From: Lachnospiraceae bacterium
Lineage (GTDB): Bacteria > Bacillota > Clostridia > Lachnospirales > Lachnospiraceae
NCBI GenBank assembly: GCA_022791815.1
Contig: JAAVZU010000052.1
Location: forward strand, 1-36,345
Reading direction: 5' to 3'
Length of the DNA: 36,345 nt
How positions within the stretch are numbered: the stretch's first letter is position 1; every line of letters begins with the position of its first letter. The position numbers were made by a program, and so were the translations under genes. Below are positions 30,717-36,345 of the stretch, piece by piece. Below the pieces are notes generated by a model, which was not told the origin of the DNA, did no database searches, and saw only the letters and a program-made list of their open reading frames with translations.

Positions 30717-31514
30717 ATGGCACATGTAAAAGACATATATCGTTTCAAGAAAAGTAATGAAATAGAAATAAAGTATAAAGGAAAATATGGAGCAAAGGGA
30801 GAGAAAAGATTTCCAAAAAGAAAACCAACAAAAGAAGAAATAAAAAAGAATAATCAAACTAACAAAGAAAAAAAGGTAAGAAGATTGTTAAAGGCAAATT
30901 TTGGTGATGGGGATTGGTGGTGTACACTCAAATACCCAAAAGGAACTAGAAAAAGTGTAGAAGAAATAAAAAAAGATTTTGAGAAGTTCACAAAAAGCCT
31001 AAGAGGAAAATATAAAAGGCGGGGGCATCAATTCAAATTCATATACAGAATGGAAGTAGGGGAGCATGGAGGGATTCACATTCATATTGTGATTAATCGT
31101 ATAAAAGATTCTGATCTGTTAATAGCATCTTCATGGAGATTTGGAACAGTAAATTTTCAACATATCAAAGAATGGAAAGGTATGAAAAATTTAGCAGAAT
31201 ATATTGTAAAAATGCCAAATGAAGAAGTATACAAACAATTAAGCATGTTTCCAGAAGAAGACAGAAAGACTTTTATTACATATAACACTTCAAGGAATTT
31301 GATACATCCAAAACCAGAAAGAAAAATATATGAAAGAAGGACATTACGAAAAGAAATTGAAAAAGGTCCAACACCAACAAAGGGATATTATGTAGATAAA
31401 AACTCAATCGTATTTGGAGTAAATCCATATACAGGAATGAGTTATTTACATTATACAGAGTTTAAAATCGGAGAAGGTGAATGGAATGCAAGTGAACATC
31501 TACACAATGAGTAA
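30717..31514 (+). CDS. rep: HUH-type rolling-circle replication initiator
   Basis: The 265-aa protein is a Rep endonuclease: a basic N-terminus, FGDGDWWCTLKYP (62-74), the metal-binding motif H121-I-H123 in GGIHIHIVINR, and the candidate catalytic tyrosine Y162 in LAEYIVK. HUH enzymes nick one strand at the origin, form a phosphotyrosine link and start rolling-circle replication. A single catalytic-type tyrosine argues for a plasmid-like Rep. AAAGGTGAT precedes the ATG. The upstream hairpins and downstream 72-bp repeats are candidate origin or control elements. Its last 29 bp overlap the RNase H-like gene. Confidence 0.85.
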   Translation: MAHVKDIYRFKKSNEIEIKYKGKYGAKGEKRFPKRKPTKEEIKKNNQTNKEKKVRRLLKANFGDGDWWCTLKYPKGTRKSVEEIKKDFEKFTKSLRGKYKRRGHQFKFIYRMEVGEHGGIHIHIVINRIKDSDLLIASSWRFGTVNFQHIKEWKGMKNLAEYIVKMPNEEVYKQLSMFPEEDRKTFITYNTSRNLIHPKPERKIYERRTLRKEIEKGPTPTKGYYVDKNSIVFGVNPYTGMSYLHYTEFKIGEGEWNASEHLHNE

Positions 31515-31911
31515 TGCCAGAGGAATAAAAAGGCAGAATACAAGAGTGGGCTACATTCTCTCAACACAAACATCAAAAGGCGAAGCTACAAGATCTAATT
31601 TTGAATTGCTGGAAAATGTAACAGCGAATCAGTCAGAATTACAAGTTTTGATTCTAGCATTAAAAAGAATGAATCAAAAAAGCATATTGCACATTTATAC
31701 AGAAAGTGAATACATAAAAAATGCAGTAGAAAATTGGCTTGATAGCTGGAAAAGTAATAACTGGATAAATGCAAAAGGAAAACCAGTTATAAATAAAAAA
31801 GAGTGGCAGGAACTGGACAAGCTGTTAGCTGGACATGCATACATGTTTCATGTAAAAGAAGAACATGCGTATAGAAAATGGCTGAAAAGTGAAGTGAATA
31901 GAAAGGAATGA
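31486..31911 (+). CDS. RNase H-fold protein with altered catalytic residues
   Basis: The frame opens at GTG 31477, but GGAGAAGGTG is spaced for ATG 31486 (141 aa). The order of motifs follows RNase HI: NIYTMSN (catalytic Asp replaced by Met), VTANQSELQVLILAL (Glu kept), IHIYTESEYIKNAV-like stretch (second Asp replaced by Glu), W-rich KSNNWINAKGKPV, and a C-terminal HVKEEHAYRKWL lacking the final Asp. Activity on RNA-DNA hybrids is doubtful; it may bind them. It overlaps rep by 29 bp and so is translated with it. Confidence 0.8.
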   Translation: MQVNIYTMSNARGIKRQNTRVGYILSTQTSKGEATRSNFELLENVTANQSELQVLILALKRMNQKSILHIYTESEYIKNAVENWLDSWKSNNWINAKGKPVINKKEWQELDKLLAGHAYMFHVKEEHAYRKWLKSEVNRKE

Positions 31912-31917
31912 TACAGA

Positions 31918-32136
31918 ATGAGAATGCAGAAAATACAGAAAACAACGAGATATAGGCTGGGAGTTCCAGAAGAAGAATTATCGGAGGAAGAAAAAGAAAG
32001 ATACCAGAAAGCAGTAGAACTCTATGAGTACAGAAGAAATAGAATATCTACACAGCTTACAGTAAAAGAAATATTTGATTTCATAGAGGAATGGGACAAA
32101 GCCAGAATGAAAATCAAAAACGCTGGTGGTTGGTAA
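31918..32136 (+). CDS. Phage protein of unknown function, 72 aa
   Basis: GAAAGGAATG precedes the ATG. The basic, helical protein (MRMQKIQKTTRYRLGVPEEE, then ELSEEEKERYQKAVELYEY) has no recognised domain. It closes the rep-RNase H gene group, just before the repeat array. Confidence 0.65.
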   Translation: MRMQKIQKTTRYRLGVPEEELSEEEKERYQKAVELYEYRRNRISTQLTVKEIFDFIEEWDKARMKIKNAGGW

Positions 32137-32164
32137 TGTGAAAGAAATGTGGATAAGTCCACAA

Positions 32165-32343
32165 AAAAACGCTGAAACGTTGATAAATACTAAGTGCGAC
32201 ACCGACTTGATAGGAAAAAGTGAAAAATCAAGAGGAAAAAACGTTGCAAAGTGTGATAAATACTAAGTGCGAGAGTGTTTTAGAGAGAAATTGAAAACAA
32301 TACAGAAAAAAACAGTTCAAAGCATGATAAAGACTAAGTGAGA
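32165..32343. repeat. Three direct repeats with ~72-bp period downstream of rep
   Basis: The core TGATAAATACTAAGTGCGA occurs exactly at 32181-32199 and 32254-32272 and with two changes at 32325-32343. Each core is preceded by an A-run and a C-x-x-T-x-x-AA element, so about 40 bp are conserved per unit; spacing is 73 and 71 bp. Reading frames differ between copies and stops occur, so the array is not coding. Iterons or a regulatory array are candidates. Confidence 0.8.
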
Positions 32344-32416
32344 GGTCAAATGTAACAACAAAAAATAAAAGAAAGAAAATGGCAGCAGTTATTTTTTGAA
32401 AGAAAGGCAGAGCAAA

Positions 32417-32560
32417 ATGAAAATTTATATAAGCGGACCAGAAGATCCAAAAAAAAGAAAACAGGTAAGAGAGATATTAGCAAAAAATGGACATGAAGTA
32501 ATAGGCGAGCAAGAAGAAAAACAAAATTGGATATTGAGTATAAGCAAAAGAGGAATTTGA
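32417..32560 (+). pseudogene. Truncated DUF4406 (nucleoside 2-deoxyribosyltransferase-like) gene
   Basis: The 47-aa frame MKIYISGPEDPKKRKQVREI, then LAKNGHEVIGEQEEKQNW, has the hallmark KIYISGP start of DUF4406/nucleoside deoxyribosyltransferase-like phage proteins. It ends early with TGA. Another frame then reads KEEFDKAVEEKLTICFENGK and stops at 32613, suggesting a deletion plus frameshift, as usual relatives exceed 90 residues. Catalysis is not expected. Confidence 0.55.
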
Positions 32561-32620
32561 TAAAGCAGTAGAAGAGAAACTCACTATATGTTTTGAAAAT
32601 GGGAAAGGAGCGTGATATAA

Positions 32621-33007
32621 GTGGGGAAATCAAAACAGGCGAAACAAAGAGAATTTTCTCTAAAAGCTAGAAAGGAAATAGCTGATAGAGATAACTGTGA
32701 ATGTATCTTTTGCAAAATAAATTACAAGATGGAAGGTGCTGGATGGCTGGCTCTAGCTACAAAATCAATAATGCACTATATCTCGAGATCCAAAAACGGA
32801 AAAGGAATCCCCCAAAACGGTGCTGTAGGTTGTCAGTGGCATCACAACATGCTTGACAACGGCAATTTGGGCAACAGAAAGGAAATGCTAAAAATCTTTA
32901 GAGACTACTTAAAAAGTCACTATCCAGATTGGAATGAAAAGGACCTTACATATAGCAAATGGGGCTTTTTAGACAAATTTGAGCATCAAGAAGGAGTAGA
33001 ACTATGA
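32621..33007 (+). CDS. HNH-endonuclease-like protein
   Basis: A GTG start follows AAAGGAGCG. The 128-aa protein has a zinc-binding C28-x2-C31, H52 in a SIMHYISR stretch, N66 and C71-QW-H74-H75, giving the beta-beta-alpha HNH layout with two extra cysteines. It could nick or cut DNA; phage HNH proteins often work in replication or packaging. The function is inferred from the motif alone. It overlaps the next ATG by 4 bp. Confidence 0.78.
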   Translation: MGKSKQAKQREFSLKARKEIADRDNCECIFCKINYKMEGAGWLALATKSIMHYISRSKNGKGIPQNGAVGCQWHHNMLDNGNLGNRKEMLKIFRDYLKSHYPDWNEKDLTYSKWGFLDKFEHQEGVEL

Positions 33008-33444
33008 CAATACAAAAAGTAATTGAAATTATAGAAAGAAAAAGCAGCATTCCAGAAGAAGGGGAATCTTTTGACACTATATCAGAGGCATTTGACATAG
33101 CTGTAGAAGCACTTAAAGAGGTAGAGCAATATCAAAAACTTGGTACAGTCGAGGAATTAAAAAAAGATAAAGCAATAGCAGATGAATTATCAGCCATAGA
33201 AGCCGCACAATGCTATGCAGCGGTTAGCGAATGGAAAAAATATCAAGAAATCGGCACAGTAGAAGAGTGCCGAGAAGCAAGAGAAAAGCAGAGAGAGAAG
33301 AAGATTGTGGTAACACATCATAACAATAACAGTGTGAGAGACGCAGGAAAAGCACTATGCCCTAATTGCAAAAAAGATATTCATGCGAAAGGAACAATAG
33401 CACATTGCTTTTACTGTGGTCAAAAGCTGAATTGGTCTAAATAG
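33004..33444 (+). CDS. Phage protein with C-terminal zinc ribbon, 146 aa
   Basis: GAAGGAG precedes the ATG. The helical N-terminal part contains a repeated segment, YQKLGTVEELKK (about 43-54) and YQEIGTVEECREA, and the end forms a zinc ribbon LCPNCKKDI...HCFYCGQKL. Many phage early operons encode similar GTVEE-repeat/zinc ribbon proteins without known role. The overlap with the HNH gene implies co-expression. Confidence 0.75.
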   Translation: MTIQKVIEIIERKSSIPEEGESFDTISEAFDIAVEALKEVEQYQKLGTVEELKKDKAIADELSAIEAAQCYAAVSEWKKYQEIGTVEECREAREKQREKKIVVTHHNNNSVRDAGKALCPNCKKDIHAKGTIAHCFYCGQKLNWSK

Positions 33445-33504
33445 GCGTGGCTGCTTATGAGGTAATTACATGGCAGCAGTTACCAGAACCATGCCCAAAA
33501 AGGA

Positions 33505-34395
33505 GTGAGAATAATTAAAGCAATAATGAAATATCCAGGAAGCAAATGGAGTATCGCAAATTGGATAATCAATTTCTTTCCAGAACACCATAGTTACTTA
33601 GAACCGTTTCTTGGGAGTGGGGCGGTTCTCTTTAACAAGCAAAGGTCAAATATAGAAACTATAAATGACTTAGACGGTTGTGTAGTAAATCTGTTTGAAT
33701 GCATAAAATCAGACCCCGAAAAGCTAGCCAAAATGATTTACCTTACGCCTTATTCTCGAGAGGTATACGAAAGAGCATACAAAGAGAATCCAGAGGACGA
33801 ATTTGAAAGAGCATTGAATTTCTACATAAGGCTTAATATGGGGCATGGTTTCCGCACTACGGGGGAAAAGGTGGGCTGGAAAAATGATGTGCAGGGAAGA
33901 GAAAAAGCCTATGCAGCGAAAAACTGGTGTGACCTTCCAGAAAAGCTAATAGAAGCTGCAGAACGCTTGCGAGGTGTGCAGATTGAAAATAAACCAGCAA
34001 TAGAATTGATGGAGAGATTTAATTATAAAAATGTATTAGTTTATCTTGACCCGCCATATATGCCAGAAGTAAGATATGGAAAACAGTATAAATGTGAAAT
34101 GTTTGACCATGAAAGTCATGAAAATCTGCTAGAGACAGCGAAGGCACATAAAGGACCTGTATTAATAAGCGGCTATGATACTGAGTTATACAATGATATG
34201 CTTAAAGGCTGGCACAAAGAAGAGACAACAAGCTATTCGCAGGTTTGTTCAAAGAAAAGGGAAATTCTCTGGATGAACTATGAGCCGCCAAAAGAACAGT
34301 TAAATTTATTTGATTTTATGAAAGAAGGAACAAGAGTTGTATTTACTACAGAAGAAGAAGCAATAAAAGCGTCAGAGGAGATGAGTAAAGAATGA
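33505..34395 (+). CDS. dam: DNA N6-adenine methyltransferase (Dam family)
   Basis: The 296-aa enzyme has KYPGSKW (SAM-binding start), EPFLGSGAV, and the catalytic D182-PPY185, in the order of D12-class Dam methylases. It transfers methyl groups to adenine in DNA, possibly to protect element DNA. The start is unusual: GTG 33505 overlaps the AAGGAG site, ATG 33526 is too far, and ATT 33514 sits at ideal spacing (8) and aligns with an expected MKAIMKYPGSKW start. The real start may therefore be ATT. The end overlaps the next gene by 4 bp. Confidence 0.9.
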   Translation: MRIIKAIMKYPGSKWSIANWIINFFPEHHSYLEPFLGSGAVLFNKQRSNIETINDLDGCVVNLFECIKSDPEKLAKMIYLTPYSREVYERAYKENPEDEFERALNFYIRLNMGHGFRTTGEKVGWKNDVQGREKAYAAKNWCDLPEKLIEAAERLRGVQIENKPAIELMERFNYKNVLVYLDPPYMPEVRYGKQYKCEMFDHESHENLLETAKAHKGPVLISGYDTELYNDMLKGWHKEETTSYSQVCSKKREILWMNYEPPKEQLNLFDFMKEGTRVVFTTEEEAIKASEEMSKE

Positions 34396-34646
34396 GTTGT
34401 ATATATGGAATAGAGCAGTCATGCGGAGAATGCAGGATGTGTCAAAGTAAAAAGGAAGAAGAACAACCAAGCACTAAAACGGTCAAAGAAAGAAAAGATG
34501 ACTTGATTAGTAGAAAAGCATTAATAAGCCACATTGAAAATGAGTATAGACAATGGGGCGAAGATTATGACGTGGAGCAAATTTTAGGGGATATTGAGGA
34601 TTTTTCTACTGCTTATGATGTGGACAAGGTTGCAGAGCAGCAGTGA
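34392..34646 (+). CDS. Cysteine-containing phage protein, probably frameshifted
   Basis: The 84-aa frame starts MSCIYGIEQSCGECRMC and ends DVDKVAEQQ. After the stop, the +1 frame continues with LQSSSELQLC and ends in EIVKAGGVNE at 34726-34728. The IVKAGG ending after a YDVDKV-EQL segment is what I recall for intact members of this phage family, so a single-base change near 34635 probably split the gene. Sequencing error is possible. Function unknown. Confidence 0.6.
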   Translation: MSCIYGIEQSCGECRMCQSKKEEEQPSTKTVKERKDDLISRKALISHIENEYRQWGEDYDVEQILGDIEDFSTAYDVDKVAEQQ

Positions 34647-34720
34647 ATTACAATTATGTGATTTTAATATCAAGCCTTTCACCCAAAGACTGGCTGAAAT
34701 TGTAAAGGCAGGTGGAGTAA

Positions 34721-35056
34721 ATGAGTAAAATAGGAACATCATTAGAGAATACAAAAGAACTAAGAGAATTGATACTAAATAATCCAGAATTACCACTTTT
34801 GATTTTTGTAGGTGAAGAAGCGTATACTGGTGAATTTCCTTGCAACATGGCGGAAGTGAATTTTGTTGGAATTGAAGAATTAACTGTTTATAAAGATTTT
34901 TGTATAGAAAAGGAAGAATATAAAGAACAACTGATAGACGATTTGGGTGACGTAGAAGAGTATAAAGAGCTATCAGACATTGAGTATTCTAGAATGATAG
35001 ACCAAAAAGTGGAAGAAGCAGAGTATATAAAAGCTATTGTGATGTATGTTGGATAG
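34721..35056 (+). CDS. Phage protein of unknown function, 111 aa
   Basis: AGGTGGAG precedes the ATG. The acidic protein (LRELILNNPELPLLIFVGEE, middle VYKDFCIEKEEYKEQLID) has no named domain but resembles small acidic proteins common in Firmicutes phage early operons. Confidence 0.72.
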   Translation: MSKIGTSLENTKELRELILNNPELPLLIFVGEEAYTGEFPCNMAEVNFVGIEELTVYKDFCIEKEEYKEQLIDDLGDVEEYKELSDIEYSRMIDQKVEEAEYIKAIVMYVG

Positions 35057-35068
35057 GAGGAATTTACT

Positions 35069-35230
35069 ATGAAAAATTATGAGTTAATAGCAGAGCTTAT
35101 GAAACTACCAGCAGGATGCAATATAGAGTTTTATAAAGCGGAAGAAAATGGAAAACAAGCAGTTATCGAAGACATTACAGATTTTGAAATAGATGAAGCT
35201 AATGAAACAATAACGCTATTGTGCGAATAA
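35069..35230 (+). CDS. Small phage protein, 53 aa
   Basis: AGGAGG precedes ATG 35069. The product (MKNYELIAELMKLPAGCNIE, then FYKAEENGKQAVIEDITDFE) is acidic with alternating strands. It is shorter than 60 residues but shows clear coding character. Function unknown. Confidence 0.65.
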   Translation: MKNYELIAELMKLPAGCNIEFYKAEENGKQAVIEDITDFEIDEANETITLLCE

Positions 35231-35245
35231 AGGAGTGTGATAAAA

Positions 35246-35587
35246 ATGCTAACACTACCAACAAAAAAGAAATGGTTTGACATGGAACTGTCGGGAGAAA
35301 AACCCGAAGAATATCGAGAAATTAAACCTTATTGGACAACAAGATTTTTGAAGTGGCTCGGATTTGAAAAAGGAGAAGAAAATAAAATGCTCACTATGAT
35401 TAAACATGGGTATTTTACAAAGCCAAGGAAGATTAAATTCCAAAATGGATATTCCGCAAATGCTCCATATTTTATTACAATGTGTACACCTCAAATTGGC
35501 ACTGGCAAAGAAGAATGGGGAGCAGAAGCGGGCAAAGAATATTATGTATTAAAGATACATGAGATTATAGAGAAGAAAAATTGTTGA
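35246..35587 (+). CDS. ASCH-like domain protein, 113 aa
   Basis: AAAGGAG is best spaced for ATG 35246. The start MLTLPTKKKWFDMELSGEKP with EEYREIKPYW matches the beginning of ASCH-type proteins (a short strand, then W...LL.G.K..E.R), a PUA-like fold linked to RNA or nucleotide binding. The substrate is unknown. Confidence 0.7.
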   Translation: MLTLPTKKKWFDMELSGEKPEEYREIKPYWTTRFLKWLGFEKGEENKMLTMIKHGYFTKPRKIKFQNGYSANAPYFITMCTPQIGTGKEEWGAEAGKEYYVLKIHEIIEKKNC

Positions 35588-35605
35588 TTCAGAAAGGAGA
35601 AAATC

Positions 35606-36037
35606 ATGGAGAGATTGACGGAACAGAAAAGAAATAGTGATGGAACTGGAATAAGCAAACAGTCTTTAATTGACAGACCAGGAAAAGGATATCCAAGCCT
35701 ATATTGCAAGAAGATTCTTACTAAACTTGCAGAATATGAGGATTCAGAAGAACAAGGGAAATTACTGAAGCTGACATGTAAAGTGGGAGGTAAAATTTGG
35801 AGTATTACATCTACAGAAAATTATAGCTCTGGCGAATACAAAGAAAATTTGCTACCACATCCACAAGAAAAAAAGATTGTTTCAATTACAATATGTAAAA
35901 ACGGAATAATTTTGTATCATGTAAAAGATAGAGCATTTGCTAGTTTCGAGTTTGGCGAAACAGTTTTTCTCACAAAAGAGGAAGCAGAGCAGGTATTAAA
36001 TGAGAAGAAAAAAGTGTTAGGAAGTGAACACGAATGA
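35606..36037 (+). CDS. Phage protein with MERLTE start, 143 aa
   Basis: AAAGGAG precedes the ATG. It begins MERLTEQKR, carries LAEYEDSEEQGKLLKLTCKV and ends with FGETVFLTKEEAEQVLNEKK. This pattern recurs in small proteins of Clostridia phages and elements, with no known biochemical role. It overlaps the next ORF by 4 bp. Confidence 0.75.
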   Translation: MERLTEQKRNSDGTGISKQSLIDRPGKGYPSLYCKKILTKLAEYEDSEEQGKLLKLTCKVGGKIWSITSTENYSSGEYKENLLPHPQEKKIVSITICKNGIILYHVKDRAFASFEFGETVFLTKEEAEQVLNEKKKVLGSEHE

Positions 36038-36141
36038 GTTTAACTACATTAATAGCAATGATGACAGAAATGGAAGAGAAAACAAAACAACTTAATAAAC
36101 AGGAGAGGAAACTACTAGAAAGAACACACAAAATCAACTGA
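36034..36141 (+). CDS. Small phage protein, 35 aa
   Basis: ATG overlaps the previous stop (ATGA). The 35-aa product MSLTTLIAMMTEMEEKTKQL... is a short helix. Another frame continues with KIQRWVNMRPIFEKIKRFEE, ending at 36220, so a frameshifted longer gene is possible. Confidence 0.45.
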   Translation: MSLTTLIAMMTEMEEKTKQLNKQERKLLERTHKIN

Positions 36142-36345
36142 TACAGTCCGAAAAATTCAAAGATGGGTAAATATGCGACCTATATTTGAAAAAATAAAAA
36201 GATTTGAGGAATATAAGTAAGAGATAAATAAAACATGGCAGCAGAACAAAAGAAAGTTGCACCAACACAACAAACAATAAAAAAGAATGGCAGTGTAGAG
36301 TAATAGAATGGCAACTTTAAAGCAAAAAAGAGGGGATTATAAGAG
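36142..36345. other. Window end without a firm gene
   Basis: A 22-codon frame at 36235-36303 (MAAEQKKVAPTQQTIKKNGS) lacks a ribosome binding site. The ATGGCAGCAG stretch at its start also occurs at 32379 and 33470. No terminator is seen before the window ends. Confidence 0.4.

Larger units (their letters stand above)
21723..36345. mobile_element. Left part of a prophage-like integrative element
   Basis: The element begins at attL in the ABC ATPase gene and continues past the window end. It has a phage-type layout: serine recombinase and repressor on the leftward strand, an operator-flanked rightward early promoter, dense overlapping small genes, an HUH Rep, an RNase H-like protein, an HNH protein and a Dam methylase. 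No capsid, tail, portal, terminase or lysis genes lie in the window, so a complete phage is not proven. Confidence 0.85.

Noticed and set aside
32139-32270. GTG-started frame VKEMWISPQKNAETLINTKC across the repeat array
   Set aside because: No ribosome binding site, and the repeat copies fall in different frames.
32150-32345. CRISPR array as an explanation for the three ~72-bp repeats
   Set aside because: Only three units, spacers themselves partly similar, cores imperfect and no cas genes.

Overview
The window reads as low-G+C Gram-positive DNA from a spore-forming Clostridia, most likely Lachnospiraceae-like. The signs are strong GGAGG-type ribosome binding sites, frequent GTG/TTG starts, a SpoVAF germination/spore protein, several secreted proteins carrying Big_2 and FN3 modules, and AgrC/AgrA-like (GHKL/LytTR) signalling. 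No rRNA, tRNA or CRISPR array was seen.

Positions 1-21729 are host chromosome, rich in cell-envelope genes. The left part holds the tail of a repeat-containing protein, a membrane-anchored M15B D,D-carboxypeptidase, a Sir2 deacylase, an L,D-transpeptidase with a Big_2 domain, spoVAF, a truncated AAA-ATPase-like gene, and a secreted thioredoxin-CAP-Big_2-FN3-FN3 protein. Next come a small XRE regulator with a divergent 69-aa protein. A BlaI-type repressor follows, next to a 740-aa protein that joins a BlaR1-like M56 membrane protease to an extracellular LytR-CpsA-Psr (LCP) domain. Beyond it are a LytTR response regulator and GHKL histidine kinase, a type I signal peptidase with an M48 membrane protease, and a MIF-family protein with a secreted FN3-M15 peptidase. 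The signal-peptidase promoter carries a 9-bp direct repeat with 21-bp period, the geometry expected of LytTR regulators, which links the two-component system to that pair.

Positions 18202-21729 form a second small system: a stand-alone LytTR regulator, a secreted beta-rich protein, a lipoprotein, a membrane-fusion (MacA/HlyD-like) adaptor and a MacB-like ABC ATPase. The ATPase is cut immediately after Walker B (ADEPTGS) by a mobile element.

Positions 21723-36345 are the left part of that element, prophage-like, with its right end outside the window. Its leftmost gene is a large serine recombinase whose reading frame runs through the attachment junction into host DNA. The leftward block also holds a degenerate exonuclease-BRCT protein, a phage-type XRE repressor and VapD. 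A consensus promoter at 25403-25431 flanked by three operator copies starts a long rightward early operon of small proteins, an SPFH/prohibitin-like membrane protein, two convergent overlapping XRE genes with another operator/promoter, an HUH rolling-circle Rep, an RNase H-like protein lacking catalytic residues, an HNH protein, a DNA adenine methylase and several small phage-type proteins. No structural or lysis genes are visible, so temperate phage versus other integrative element cannot be decided here.

The observations most worth following are the M56-LCP fusion with its operators, the LytTR-type repeats, the three ~72-bp repeats downstream of rep, the mutually exclusive hairpins before rep, the convergent overlapping XRE pair and the junction-spanning recombinase.
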